A DNA stretch of 64,000 nucleotides from Parabacteroides sp. 52. GTDB lineage: Bacteria > Bacteroidota > Bacteroidia > Bacteroidales > Tannerellaceae. Shown here piece after piece: positions 26,627 through 35,404 of this stretch. The stretch covers positions 1 through 64,000 of the forward strand of contig NZ_QVMG01000003.1 of NCBI RefSeq assembly GCF_010500925.1. Reading direction: 5' to 3'. Position 1 is the stretch's first letter; every line of letters starts with the position of its first letter. The notes below the pieces were generated by a model. It was given only the letters and a program-made list of their open reading frames with translations, was not told the origin of the DNA and made no database searches. Position numbers and translations under genes: made by a program.

Positions 26627-27337
26627 TTAGAATTGCCACTTCGCTGCAATCGTCGGATTGATATATGCCTTATCTTTACGTAAGAGAAAATTATTACTTA
26701 TCTCTACCTCTGTTCCCAAAGAGAGATGATCGGTCACGTTATACCAAAGCTGTGGTTCGGTCAACAAGACAATCTCTTTGCCTTTCTCGCCCGGCTCATG
26801 TGTTTTGTTTTTATTCTGTGTCCAGATATCGAGAAATCCGGCAAAAGTAAGTTTGTCGTTTAGGAAGTTAATACCCCAGGTCGCTGTCCATTGAATATCG
26901 TTACTTACCTTTTTAAAAGCATTGTATTTATAGGCCAGGTAGGTACCCAGATTGGCTCCTTTGATATTTGTGGAATAAGACAACCCAGCCAGATAGGCGT
27001 TCTCAATACTGAATCCGAAGCTATCCGCGTTGCCAACCCCTCCATTGAATTCCACATGCGGCATAACGGGGCAATTGCCGATCTTGAAATCGCGGGCGAT
27101 CTCCAGGTAAGCCGTTCCGATATTGCCCCGGCTCTGATTGAAGTCGAGATCGACAAACATAAACGTCGACCCCCATCTGTCGGGTTTAAACATTTCGAAC
27201 GTAGCCGTAAAGTAATTCGTATCAGAGATTTTATCGCCATGAATACCATGACGGGGATCGAAATGCAATTGCAGGTTTTGGGCATACATCACAAAAGTGA
27301 AGAGAAATAAAACAAATGCGATAAAAAATCTTTTCAT
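26627..27337 (-). CDS. DUF5020 / Tsx-like outer membrane channel
   Basis: 236 residues with a signal peptide ending at MYAQ. The first strand NLQLHFDPRHGIHGDKISDTNYFTATFEMFKPD followed by WGSTFMFVDLDF matches nucleoside-specific channel (Tsx) and DUF5020 proteins. The C-terminus ends in an aromatic residue (TIAAKWQF), as barrel assembly signals do. It is cotranscribed with a purine permease, supporting a role in nucleobase or nucleoside diffusion through the outer membrane. Confidence 0.85.
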   Translation of the reverse strand: MKRFFIAFVLFLFTFVMYAQNLQLHFDPRHGIHGDKISDTNYFTATFEMFKPDRWGSTFMFVDLDFNQSRGNIGTAYLEIARDFKIGNCPVMPHVEFNGGVGNADSFGFSIENAYLAGLSYSTNIKGANLGTYLAYKYNAFKKVSNDIQWTATWGINFLNDKLTFAGFLDIWTQNKNKTHEPGEKGKEIVLLTEPQLWYNVTDHLSLGTEVEISNNFLLRKDKAYINPTIAAKWQF

Positions 27338-27369
27338 ATAATTCTTTTTTTAGTTATCGAAGCACAAAA

Positions 27370-27390
27370 AACTTTAAAGCCCTTAAAGTT
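27370..27390 (-). promoter_or_regulatory. Perfect inverted repeat in the DUF5020-permease leader
   Basis: AACTTTAA-agccc-TTAAAGTT, two perfect 8-bp arms with a 5-bp spacer, lies just downstream of a -7 motif (TATTTTTG on the minus strand, 27398-27405) and 33 bp before the DUF5020 gene. It could be an operator for a purine-responsive repressor. Overlap with the transcription start favours repression. Confidence 0.4.
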
Positions 27391-27397
27391 GAGGTTG

Positions 27398-27405
27398 CAA
27401 AAATA
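27398..27405 (-). promoter_or_regulatory. Putative -7 element of the purine-uptake pair
   Basis: TATTTTTG on the minus strand fits TAnnTTTG, about 60 bp upstream of the DUF5020 start. Confidence 0.4.
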
Positions 27406-27409
27406 AGCA

Positions 27410-27445
27410 AAAAAAGAGGCATCTCTTTCGAGACGCCTCTTTTTT
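27410..27445 (-). terminator. Intrinsic terminator of pckA
   Basis: Stem GAGGC-(mismatch)-TCTC with loop TTTC, pairing GAGA and GCCTC, flanked by A-tract on one side and T-tract on the other. It lies about 20 bp after the pckA stop and can act in both directions. Confidence 0.85.
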
Positions 27446-27466
27446 AATGATATATCTTGTAAAAAA

Positions 27467-29074
27467 TTACAATTTCGGGCCGGCAGCAACCAGCGATTTA
27501 CCCAGGTCGTTTCCAGTGAACTTCGCAAAGTTCTTGATGAAACGGTTAGCCAGGTCTTCTGCTTTCGTAGTCCACTGTGCAGCATCTGCGTAAGTATCAC
27601 GCGGATCCAAGATGTTCGGATCAACACCCGGCAATGCAGTAGGAACAACGAAATCGAAGAAAGGAATCGTTTTAGTCGGAGCTTTGTCGATAGAGCCGTC
27701 CAGGATAGCATCGATGATACCGCGAGTATCTTTGATAGAGATACGTTTGCCTGTTCCGTTCCAACCAGTGTTCACCAAGTAAGCCTTAGCGCCTGATTTT
27801 TGCATTTTCTTCACCAGTTCTTCACCGTATTTTGTTGGGTGTAATGACAAGAAAGCAGCACCGAAACAAGCAGAGAAAGTAGGAGTCGGCTCCGTAATAC
27901 CACGTTCTGTACCTGCTAATTTAGCAGTAAATCCAGAAAGGAAGTAGTACTGAGTTTGTTCCGGGCTCAGGATAGATACCGGAGGCAATACGCCGAATGC
28001 ATCAGCCGACAGGAAGATTACTTTTTCAGCAGGACCTGCTTTAGATACCGGTTTTACGATGTTAGTGATATGATCGATCGGATAAGAAACGCGTGTGTTT
28101 TCTGTTACCGATTTGTCTGCGAAATCAATTTTACCGTTTGCGTCAACCGTTACGTTTTCCAATAAAGCATCTTTACGGATTGCTTTGTAGATGTCCGGTT
28201 CGCTTTCTTTATCCAAGTTGATAACTTTTGCATAGCAACCCCCTTCGAAGTTGAATACGCCTTCGTCATCCCATCCGTGTTCGTCGTCACCGATCAACAG
28301 ACGTTTCGGGTCAGTTGATAAGGTAGTCTTACCTGTTCCAGACAGACCGAAGAATACAGCGGTGTTCTTGCCTTCCATATCTGTGTTGGCAGAGCAGTGC
28401 ATAGAAGCCATACCTTGCAGCGGCAACAGATAGTTCATATAAGAGAACATACCTTTTTTCATTTCACCACCGTACCATGTGTTCAGGATCACCTGGATCT
28501 TTTCAGTCAGGTTGAATACAACAGCAGTTTCAGAGTTCAAGCCCAGTTCTGCGTAGTTTTCAACTTTTGCTTTAGACGCGTTCATGATCACGAAATCAGG
28601 TTCGCCGAAGTTAGCCAATTCAGCTTCTGTCGGACGGATGAACATGTTTTTCACGAAATGTGCCTGCCATGCTACTTCCATGATGAAGCGCAGTTTCAAG
28701 CGGCTGTTTTCGTTGGCACCGCAGAATGCGTCAACCACGAACAAGCGTTTGCCTGAAAGTTGTTTAGTAGCTAAGTCTTTTACAGCAGCCCAGCATTTTG
28801 CATCTACCGGTTTGTTGTCGTTTTTATATTCTTCAGAAGTCCACCATACAGTGTCCTTGCTAGTTTCGTCCATTACGAAGAATTTATCTTTAGGAGAACG
28901 TCCGGTGTATACACCTGTCATCACGTTTACAGCTCCCAGTTCAGTTGCCTGACCTTTTTCAAAACCTTCCAAACCTGGTTTGGTTTCTTCTTCGAACAAT
29001 TGATCATAAGACGGATTGTAGATGATTTCTGTAGCACCTGTAATTCCGTACTTGCTTAAATCTAAATTAGCCAT
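27467..29074 (-). CDS. pckA: Phosphoenolpyruvate carboxykinase (ATP)
   Basis: 535 residues, full length. It converts oxaloacetate and ATP to PEP, CO2 and ADP, or the reverse; in Bacteroidales it usually runs in the CO2-fixing direction toward succinate. Key motifs are the P-loop [11 protein letters not shown] near residue 245, the metal/oxaloacetate region [21 protein letters not shown] and the nucleotide-binding NTRVSYPI. It is monocistronic: terminator downstream, about 500 bp of intergenic DNA upstream with its own -7. Confidence 0.96.
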   Translation of the reverse strand: MANLDLSKYGITGATEIIYNPSYDQLFEEETKPGLEGFEKGQATELGAVNVMTGVYTGRSPKDKFFVMDETSKDTVWWTSEEYKNDNKPVDAKCWAAVKDLATKQLSGKRLFVVDAFCGANENSRLKLRFIMEVAWQAHFVKNMFIRPTEAELANFGEPDFVIMNASKAKVENYAELGLNSETAVVFNLTEKIQVILNTWYGGEMKKGMFSYMNYLLPLQGMASMHCSANTDMEGKNTAVFFGLSGTGKTTLSTDPKRLLIGDDEHGWDDEGVFNFEGGCYAKVINLDKESEPDIYKAIRKDALLENVTVDANGKIDFADKSVTENTRVSYPIDHITNIVKPVSKAGPAEKVIFLSADAFGVLPPVSILSPEQTQYYFLSGFTAKLAGTERGITEPTPTFSACFGAAFLSLHPTKYGEELVKKMQKSGAKAYLVNTGWNGTGKRISIKDTRGIIDAILDGSIDKAPTKTIPFFDFVVPTALPGVDPNILDPRDTYADAAQWTTKAEDLANRFIKNFAKFTGNDLGKSLVAAGPKL

Positions 29075-29189
29075 TTTGTTAATAATTTAATTGCTTGGTT
29101 TATATTGCTTTTCTATCTCTTCCGCAAAAAATAACAGGGCGTTCCCTGTGTATGGGTAGGTCTTACATTTTTGCCTTGTAAACCGGATA

Positions 29190-29197
29190 CAAAAGTA
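29190..29197 (-). promoter_or_regulatory. Putative -7 element of pckA
   Basis: TACTTTTG on the minus strand (TAnnTTTG), giving a leader of about 110 nt. The leader contains a small hairpin ACAGGG-cgtt-CCCTGT near 29130. Confidence 0.5.
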
Positions 29198-29452
29198 ATA
29201 ATTATTTCAAATGAAAAAACACTATTAAGGAAATTTTTCAGTATTAATCACTCTTTTCCATGCAATTAACATTATATGTGTACAATTTGTTCACTGGAGT
29301 TTGCAATTTGCGGCAAAATAGGACAAAAGATTCAAGACACACTTTCTCCTGCTAACTTCAAAACAGAAAAAAGGGAAAACAAAGAGAAGAATTTCCAAGC
29401 CGTCTTTTGGTCTTTTTATCAATAAACTGATAACTATCTACTTATCTCTATC

Positions 29453-29494
29453 TGACGTATTGTTGACGTATTTGTTTTTTGACTGTGACGTATT
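29453..29494 (+). promoter_or_regulatory. Three phased TGACGTATT direct repeats
   Basis: TGACGTATT occurs at 29453, 29464 and 29486, that is with start-to-start steps of 11 and 22 bp, one and two DNA turns. They lie about 55-95 bp upstream of the inferred start of the SusC-remnant transcript. Phased direct repeats are typical of an activator binding as adjacent monomers on one helix face. The rest of 29075-29450 holds the pckA leader and promoter and no recognisable gene. Confidence 0.5.
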
Positions 29495-29535
29495 CAAGAA
29501 TGGGTATTGTTCCCGTTTCGAGATAAATGTTGAAT

Positions 29536-29543
29536 TATGTTTG
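29536..29543 (+). promoter_or_regulatory. Putative -7 element before the SusC remnant
   Basis: TATGTTTG, a perfect TAnnTTTG match 36 bp before the remnant's ATG. It could still drive transcription into the GH3 gene. Confidence 0.5.
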
Positions 29544-29578
29544 CACTGTTTGAAAATGTCAATCTTAATTTAATAATT

Positions 29579-29845
29579 ATGAGAAATTTAGTATTAACAT
29601 GTATGCTGTTTTTAACCACAGTCTTTTCTTTGTCTGCGCAAAACATACAAATAAAAGGAGTGGTTGTTTCAAGTGCGGACAATGAGCCGTTATTAGGAGT
29701 GAATGTCGTTGTAAAAGGAACCACGAATGGAACGATGACTGATCTGGATGGTCAGTTTACCCTCTCTGCTCCCGATCAGAGTATTTTAACGATTTCTTAT
29801 ATTGGATTTAAGCCTTTGGTGATAAATTCGAACAGAATAAGGTGA
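29579..29845 (+). pseudogene. SusC-like TonB-dependent receptor, N-terminal remnant
   Basis: 88 residues: signal peptide (CMLFLTTVFSLSAQ), then the carboxypeptidase-regulatory-like domain that opens SusC proteins (IKGVVVSSADNEPLLGVNVV, GTMTDLDGQFTLSA, LTISYIGFKPL). Similarity to SusC stops at about 29815, after which the frame runs into SusD-type sequence in another frame and stops. A complete SusC is about 1000 residues, so the plug and whole barrel are missing. It is at most a small secreted domain, probably non-functional as a transporter. Confidence 0.85.
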
Positions 29846-30084
29846 ATGCAACCATGGAAAACATCAAAAAGGAACGTCATCTGGAGTTTGTCGGTGAAGG
29901 ACTTCGTTATTGGGATTTGGTAAGATGGGGAGATGCAGCTACTGTGTTGACGGAAAATATGCCGGAATACTCTTCTGTACGTACCTGGGATCCGAATAAA
30001 AATAAATACCTGCCTATTTACCAGGAGGAGATAGACAAGACTAAAGGAATGGGAGAATTTGAATTGAAACAAAATCCCTATTGA
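29812..30084 (+). pseudogene. SusD-like lipoprotein, C-terminal remnant
   Basis: About 90 codons, open from 29812, in a different frame from the SusC piece. The block ERHLEFVGEGLRYWDLVRWGDA is the conserved SusD signature (RagB/SusD C-terminal region), and the protein ends FELKQNPY, as SusD proteins end close to the gene end. The first about 400 residues are missing. It directly abuts the SusC remnant, so one deletion removed the 3' part of susC and the 5' part of susD. The GH3 gene follows 123 bp later. Confidence 0.85.
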
Positions 30085-30207
30085 TAAAGAAGAAACAGAA
30101 CATGTTGTGTGAGTTTTAGTGTATATCAGGAAGACGGGTTGCTCTTTTATGTGACAGAAGACAGTTGGAGCAGCCCGTTCTTCTCCCTCAACATCAATTC
30201 AATAAGA

Positions 30208-32466
30208 ATGAAAGATAAAATAATAGTATTGATTATATTGTTGACTCTCTGCCTGCAGGCATGTGATAGTCAGCCGAGCCGGTCGAATACGAGCCGGTCC
30301 GAAGAACATCGGATCGAATCTCTGCTTAAACAAATGACACTGGAGGAAAAGATCGGACAGATGAACCAGATCAGTCCGTATGGTGATCCGGCACAGATTG
30401 CCGACCTTGTACGCAAAGGAGAGGTGGGTTCGCTTTTAAACATAGTAGATCCCACTGCATTGAATGCCTTGCAGCAGGTCGCCATCGAAGAATCCCGTAT
30501 GAAAATCCCGTTGATTATCGGACGGGATGTGATCCATGGTTTTAAAACGATCTTTCCTATACCTTTGGGACAGGCCGCCTCTTTCAACCCGCAGTTGGTG
30601 GAAGACGGTGCCCGGGTGGCGGCGATTGAAGCTTCTTCGCGCGGGGTACGTTGGACTTTTGCCCCTATGGTGGACATCGCCCGCGATCCTCGCTGGGGAC
30701 GTATTGCCGAAAGCTTGGGGGAAGATACATATCTGACATCCGTATTGGGGGCGGCCATGATCAAAGGTTTTCAGGGAGACGACCTGAGCGACCCTACTTC
30801 CATCGCGGCCTGCCCGAAACATTTCGTCGGTTATGGAGCCGCAGAGGGAGGGCGTGATTATAATTCCACCTTTCTCACTGAGCGGCAGTTGCGGAATGTC
30901 TATCTGCCTCCTTTCGAGGCTGCGGTAAAAGCAGGAGCGGCTACCTTTATGACTTCTTTCAACGACAATGACGGAGTGCCTTCTACCGGGAATAAGTTTA
31001 TCCTGGATCAGGTCTTACGCAAGGAATGGCACTTCGACGGCTTTGTGGTATCCGATTGGGCCTCTGTGAAAGAAATGATCCCACACGGCTTTTGTAAAGA
31101 CGAGAAAGAAGCGGCAGAGAAAGCAATCAATGCCGGAGTAGATATGGAGATGGTCAGCTACACCTATGTCAACCAAGTGAAAGCTCTCCTGGATGAAGGG
31201 AAAGTGAAGATGGCTACCATCGATAATGCGGTGAGGAACATACTTCGGATCAAGTTCCGTTTAGGTCTTTTTGAGAATCCGTATGTGGATACTACCGCAT
31301 CTTCTGTTCTCTATGCCGAGCAGCATCTGCAGAAAGCCAAAGAGGCGGCTGTGCAATCGGCTATATTATTAAAGAATGAGGAGGGTGTTCTCCCTTTATC
31401 AGAGAATATTCAAACCATAGCCGTGGTAGGCCCTATGGCGCATGCCCCGCATGACCAGATGGGAACCTGGGTTTTTGATGGAGATAAGAACCATACACAA
31501 ACACCTTTGGATGCTCTTCGGAAAACATATGGAGAGAAGATACGCATCTTGTATGCAGAAGGAACAGCCTATAGCCGGGATAAAAGTACGGAAGGAATCC
31601 CGGCAGCGGTAGCTGTGGCCCGGCAGGCGGATGTTGTATTGGCTTTTGTCGGAGAAGAAGCCATTCTTTCGGGAGAGGCACATTGCTTGGCCGATCTTCA
31701 TTTGCAAGGGGCGCAAAGTGAGTTGATTGCCGCTGTGGCAAAAACGGGAAAACCGGTGGTTACGGTCGTGATGGCCGGGCGTCCGTTGACTATTGCCCGC
31801 GATGTAGAACTGTCTAAAGCGGTCTTGTATAATTTCCATCCCGGCACGATGGGAGGACCGGCTATTGCCGACCTATTGTTTGGTAAAGCAGTGCCAAGTG
31901 GGAAGCTGCCTGTTACCTTCCCGCGTGTTGTCGGGCAGATCCCGCTCTATTATAGTCATAAGAATACGGGACGTCCTTATTCGGGAACAGAAACGCTTTT
32001 GGACGGTATTCAGCGGGAAGCGGGACAAACCTCACTGGGAAACACCTCTTTCTATCTGGATGCAGGCGATGCTCCTTTGTATCCTTTTGGATACGGACTA
32101 TCCTACACCACCTTTGCCTATGACAACCTGAAGGTGTCGGCCGAATCCGTAAAAGTATCGGATGTCTTGTCGGTCAGTTGTGATATCTCTAATACAGGCG
32201 CGTATGATGCGACAGAGATCGTACAACTTTATGTGCAGGACTGCTATGCTTCTGTCACCCGTCCGGTCAAAGAACTGAAGCGGTTTGGCCGTATCGCCCT
32301 CAAAGCCGGAGAAAAGAAAACGCTAACCTTTACCTTGCCGGTCGAAGAATTGGCCTTTTATACGATTGATATGAAAAAAGAAGTAGAAACCGGCGAATTC
32401 CGTTTGTGGATAGGTCCCAATAGCCGGGACGGTTTACAAGCTACATTCGTAGTGAATAATAAGTAG
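30208..32466 (+). CDS. Glycoside hydrolase family 3 beta-glucosidase-type lipoprotein
   Basis: 752 residues from MKDKIIVLII; a start 99 bp upstream lacks a signal-like N-terminus. The lipobox is LCLQAC. The GH3 (alpha/beta) barrel holds RDVIHGFKTIFP, DPRWGRIAESLGEDTYL, a CPKHFVGYG loop and the nucleophile motif FVVSDWAS (Asp). A C-terminal GH3 domain and a fibronectin-III-like domain (YDATEIVQLYVQDCYAS) complete the protein. It likely removes terminal beta-linked glucose or xylose from oligosaccharides in the periplasm. It is the only intact enzyme left in a reduced SusC/SusD locus. Confidence 0.92.
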   Translation: MKDKIIVLIILLTLCLQACDSQPSRSNTSRSEEHRIESLLKQMTLEEKIGQMNQISPYGDPAQIADLVRKGEVGSLLNIVDPTALNALQQVAIEESRMKIPLIIGRDVIHGFKTIFPIPLGQAASFNPQLVEDGARVAAIEASSRGVRWTFAPMVDIARDPRWGRIAESLGEDTYLTSVLGAAMIKGFQGDDLSDPTSIAACPKHFVGYGAAEGGRDYNSTFLTERQLRNVYLPPFEAAVKAGAATFMTSFNDNDGVPSTGNKFILDQVLRKEWHFDGFVVSDWASVKEMIPHGFCKDEKEAAEKAINAGVDMEMVSYTYVNQVKALLDEGKVKMATIDNAVRNILRIKFRLGLFENPYVDTTASSVLYAEQHLQKAKEAAVQSAILLKNEEGVLPLSENIQTIAVVGPMAHAPHDQMGTWVFDGDKNHTQTPLDALRKTYGEKIRILYAEGTAYSRDKSTEGIPAAVAVARQADVVLAFVGEEAILSGEAHCLADLHLQGAQSELIAAVAKTGKPVVTVVMAGRPLTIARDVELSKAVLYNFHPGTMGGPAIADLLFGKAVPSGKLPVTFPRVVGQIPLYYSHKNTGRPYSGTETLLDGIQREAGQTSLGNTSFYLDAGDAPLYPFGYGLSYTTFAYDNLKVSAESVKVSDVLSVSCDISNTGAYDATEIVQLYVQDCYASVTRPVKELKRFGRIALKAGEKKTLTFTLPVEELAFYTIDMKKEVETGEFRLWIGPNSRDGLQATFVVNNK

Positions 32467-32498
32467 ATATAGATTTAGGTTAACAAATTAATGTTTGA

Positions 32499-32540
32499 AG
32501 GAAGGAATGCTGTTGGGATAACAGGCATCCTTCCTTTTTT
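32499..32540 (+). terminator. Intrinsic terminator of the GH3 gene
   Basis: AGGAAGGAATGCTGTT pairs with AACAGGCATCCTTCCT (one bulge), loop GGGAT, followed by a run of T. It lies 32 bp after the GH3 stop. Confidence 0.9.
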
Positions 32541-32613
32541 TGTATTCCCTCCCGGATGCTCATGGAGAGCTTCATACAGCTTAAGGTTTTCTTGAAAATT
32601 GCGGGACAATTCT

Positions 32614-32701
32614 ACTGTTGATAGCTATCGTCAGTAGTAACGATAGTTATCGTCAGTAGTAACGATAGCTATCATCAGTACTGACGATAGCTATCAACAG
32701 T
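32614..32701. repeat. 22-bp tandem repeat nested in an 88-bp inverted repeat
   Basis: Units of 22 bp start at 32620, 32642 and 32664, with a partial fourth at 32686; each begins with the palindrome GATAGCTATC or a one-base variant. The whole block is bounded by perfect 23-bp inverted arms (32614-32636 and 32679-32701). It lies between the convergent GH3 and hcp genes, 22 bp from the hcp stop. No spacers occur, so it is not a CRISPR array. As RNA it would form a long stem on either strand. Confidence 0.9.
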
Positions 32702-32723
32702 AAATTTATCCGTGAATTTATAG

Positions 32724-34361
32724 TTATGACAAGAACATCTTCATATCTTCATCCGGCGTTGTAATGCTACCGATGCCGAAATTGTCGATTAGTACTTTCG
32801 CCACATTGGGAGAAAGGAATGCAGGCAATGTCGGACCTAAGTGGATATTCTTTACACCCAACGAAAGCAAAGCCAGGAGAACGATCACAGCTTTCTGTTC
32901 ATACCAGGCAATATTGTATGCAATCGGTAATTCGTTCACATCATTGAGTTCGAAGACCTCTTTCAGTTTCAAGGCGATCAGAGCCAGGGAGTAACTGTCA
33001 TTGCATTGTCCGGCGTCCAAGACACGGGGGATACCTCCGATATCGCCCAATGGCAATTTGTTATACCGGTATTTCGCGCAACCGGCAGTAAGGATCACCG
33101 TATCTTTCGGTAGTTTCTCTGCAAATTCGGTATAGTACCCCCGGTTTTTCATGCGTCCGTCGCACCCTGCCATGACAAAGAACTTACGAATCGCCCCTGA
33201 TTTTACAGCATCTACGACCTTGTCGGCCAGGGCAAATACCTGTGCGTGGGCAAAACCGCCGATGATTTCTCCCGTTTCGATTTCCGTAGGTGCTTTGCAT
33301 TGTTTGGCGTGTTCGATCAATTTGGAGAAGTCTTTTGCCTTTCCTTCTTTCCTGTCTTCGATATGGGGAAATCCGCTGAAGCCGGCAGCTCCTGTCGTGT
33401 AAACGCGATCGGCATACGTGGATGTCGAACGGGGAGGCACAATACAGTTGGTTGTAAACAGGATGACTCCGTTAAACGACTCGAAGTCTTCGTTCTGACG
33501 CCACCAGGCACTGCCGTAGTTGCCTGCGAAGTGGCTGTATTTCTTAAATGCCGGATAATAATGTGCCGGGAGCATCTCACTGTGCGTATATACATCCACA
33601 CCTGTACCTTCGGTTTGTTCCAACAGATCCTGCATATCGCGCAGGTCGTGCCCGGAAATCAATATCGCCGGGTTGTTCCGTACACCGATATTCACCTTTG
33701 TTATTTCCGGATTACCATAAGTCGAGGTATTGGCTTTGTCGAGCAGCGCCATTGTTTTCACCCCGTATTCACCGCATTTAAGAACCAATGCCGTTAGCTC
33801 GTCGGCTGAGAGATCCTGGGTGGTAGCCACTAAGGCTTCCTGCATAAAGGATTGTATATCTTCATCGTCGAAGCCTAAATTCACCGCATGTTCGGCGTAT
33901 GCAGCCATGCCTTTCAATCCGTATGTCAATAATTCACGGAGCGAGCGCACGTCTTCGTTTTCCGTTTTTAGGACACCTACCGTAGCCGCTTTCGCTTCCA
34001 TTTCTTCGCGACTGCTTCCTCTCCATGTCGTGCAATCGCAACTGCTATGTATATCGCCCACTTCTGCGGCAAGCTGATCGCGCAAAGCGATTGCTTCGCG
34101 GATACGGGTGACAAAACGTTCTTTGTCGAAATTGGCGTTGGTGATGGTCATAAACAACGATTCCATCACAAAATGATTGGTTCGGGCAGATACCGTAATT
34201 CCTTTTTTGCGCATTTCCCCCGTGTAACGGGAAATACCTTTCAACAGGAAGATCAATAAATCCTGTAAGTTGGCTACATCGGAAGTCTTTCCGCATACTC
34301 CTTTCACTGTACAGCCCTTGTTCAGAGCCGTTTCCTGACATTGATAACAAAACATGTTCAT
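32724..34361 (-). CDS. hcp: Hybrid-cluster protein (hydroxylamine/NO reductase)
   Basis: 545 residues. The N-terminal cysteines (C5, C8, C17, C23) have the C-x2-C-x8-C-x5-C spacing of the Desulfovibrio-type [4Fe-4S] Hcp. Later cysteines that bind the hybrid cluster are present ([35 protein letters not shown]). Hcp reduces NO to N2O, and historically hydroxylamine, in nitrosative stress. It lies 20 bp downstream of a ferredoxin-type gene that probably supplies electrons, and both are divergent from a Crp/Fnr regulator with a shared palindromic operator. The ATG at 34361 gives the cysteine motif at the canonical position. Confidence 0.95.
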   Translation of the reverse strand: MNMFCYQCQETALNKGCTVKGVCGKTSDVANLQDLLIFLLKGISRYTGEMRKKGITVSARTNHFVMESLFMTITNANFDKERFVTRIREAIALRDQLAAEVGDIHSSCDCTTWRGSSREEMEAKAATVGVLKTENEDVRSLRELLTYGLKGMAAYAEHAVNLGFDDEDIQSFMQEALVATTQDLSADELTALVLKCGEYGVKTMALLDKANTSTYGNPEITKVNIGVRNNPAILISGHDLRDMQDLLEQTEGTGVDVYTHSEMLPAHYYPAFKKYSHFAGNYGSAWWRQNEDFESFNGVILFTTNCIVPPRSTSTYADRVYTTGAAGFSGFPHIEDRKEGKAKDFSKLIEHAKQCKAPTEIETGEIIGGFAHAQVFALADKVVDAVKSGAIRKFFVMAGCDGRMKNRGYYTEFAEKLPKDTVILTAGCAKYRYNKLPLGDIGGIPRVLDAGQCNDSYSLALIALKLKEVFELNDVNELPIAYNIAWYEQKAVIVLLALLSLGVKNIHLGPTLPAFLSPNVAKVLIDNFGIGSITTPDEDMKMFLS

Positions 34362-34381
34362 TTTGACTAAATTTAAGTTGT

Positions 34382-35230
34382 TTATATCCAGTTCTCTTCT
34401 ATCATATCGCCTTGTACTCCTATAACAACCTTTTTTACAGGGACTTTGTTTTTCGTTTGTTCCAAGGCCATTTTAACCAGTTGCAACAGACCTCCGCAGC
34501 AGGGTACTTCCATAATAACTACCGTCAGGGTATTAATCTGCGCCCCGTCTATCATCTCGGCAATCTTCGACACATATAATTCTTTGTTGCTGTCGAGCTT
34601 CGGGCAGGCGATAGCCAATATCCGGTTCTTCAAGAAACGGTCGTGGAAACCACCATAAGCATAAGCCGTACAATCGGCCGCCAACACCACATCCGCCGCC
34701 CGGAAATATCCCGCCTGTGGATTCAACAAATGAAGCTGCACCGGCCATTGGCGCAATTGTGAAGGGGTATGCCCCGTTGGCGTTACCGGATTTACCGGAG
34801 CAAACGACATCGCCCGACTCCCCGGACAAGCCGAAAAAGGCTGATCGCAACTACGCCTTTGTTCCTTATTCTCTCTGTCCATATCTATCTCTATATTATG
34901 TTCTTTCAGGAAATGAAGGCCTTGCGCCAGAAGATCCATTTCATTATGTTCCTTCAGATGCAACAGATGTGCCCGGATTGTTTTCTCCCCTTTGGGAACA
35001 AGCCTTTTCATCACGGCTGTTTCGTCATAAGGAGCAGCCTCCCGTTCTTCAAAGTCGATCGCTCCCACAGGGCAATCCCCGATACAGGCACCTAAGCCAT
35101 CGCAATAGAGATCGCTGACCATCCGGGCTTTGCCGTCGATCAGTTGCAATGCACCTTCATGACAGCCTTCAACGCATATTCCGCAGCCGTTGCACAATTC
35201 TTCGTTTATTTTTATAACTGTTCTTTTCAT
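34382..35230 (-). CDS. 4Fe-4S ferredoxin-type electron carrier linked to Hcp
   Basis: 282 residues. The N-terminal 60 residues hold two [4Fe-4S] motifs, [11 protein letters not shown] and [12 protein letters not shown]. The remainder has a linker helix and a region with CPGSRAM, an adenine-like loop [12 protein letters not shown] and [10 protein letters not shown] near the C-terminus, conserved in the ATP-binding/ferredoxin proteins that accompany hcp in anaerobes. It probably passes electrons to Hcp. First gene of the two-gene leftward unit. Confidence 0.87.
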   Translation of the reverse strand: MKRTVIKINEELCNGCGICVEGCHEGALQLIDGKARMVSDLYCDGLGACIGDCPVGAIDFEEREAAPYDETAVMKRLVPKGEKTIRAHLLHLKEHNEMDLLAQGLHFLKEHNIEIDMDRENKEQRRSCDQPFSACPGSRAMSFAPVNPVTPTGHTPSQLRQWPVQLHLLNPQAGYFRAADVVLAADCTAYAYGGFHDRFLKNRILAIACPKLDSNKELYVSKIAEMIDGAQINTLTVVIMEVPCCGGLLQLVKMALEQTKNKVPVKKVVIGVQGDMIEENWI

Positions 35231-35252
35231 CTCTTATATACTTATTCGTTTG

Positions 35253-35260
35253 CAAACATA
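35253..35260 (-). promoter_or_regulatory. Putative -7 element of the ferredoxin-hcp unit
   Basis: TATGTTTG on the minus strand, perfect TAnnTTTG. The palindrome at 35283-35296 is centred about 33 bp upstream of it, near -40 relative to the inferred start, the position of a class II Crp/Fnr activator. Confidence 0.6.
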
Positions 35261-35282
35261 GGGCAGTACGAGAAGAGGAATC

Positions 35283-35296
35283 GTAACATTCGTTAC
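35283..35296. promoter_or_regulatory. GTAAC-N4-GTTAC palindrome, operator for the Crp/Fnr regulator
   Basis: GTAAC-ATTC-GTTAC is a perfect 5-bp-arm palindrome with the 4-bp spacer of Crp/Fnr-family sites. It lies between the divergent hcp and regulator promoters, almost equidistant from both -7 motifs (31 and 33 bp between centres). Confidence 0.65.
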
Positions 35297-35316
35297 AGGT
35301 ATGATTTTTATTATAC

Positions 35317-35324
35317 TATCTTTG
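35317..35324 (+). promoter_or_regulatory. Putative -7 element of the Crp/Fnr gene
   Basis: TATCTTTG, perfect TAnnTTTG, 80 bp before the regulator ATG and sharing the operator with the divergent hcp promoter. Confidence 0.55.
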
Positions 35325-35404
35325 TAGAAAATAGGATGCGCTTCGGCAATTCAAAGCAAGCTTGATTGCGCTCAGCTTTCCCTATTTTTGTAAAAACAAA
35401 ATCT

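Noticed and set aside
27338-27410. Purine riboswitch before the permease pair
   Set aside because: Only a simple short palindrome is present; no three-way junction or conserved purine aptamer bases were seen.
32614-32701. CRISPR array
   Set aside because: The 22-bp units are directly adjacent with no unique spacers and no cas genes are nearby.
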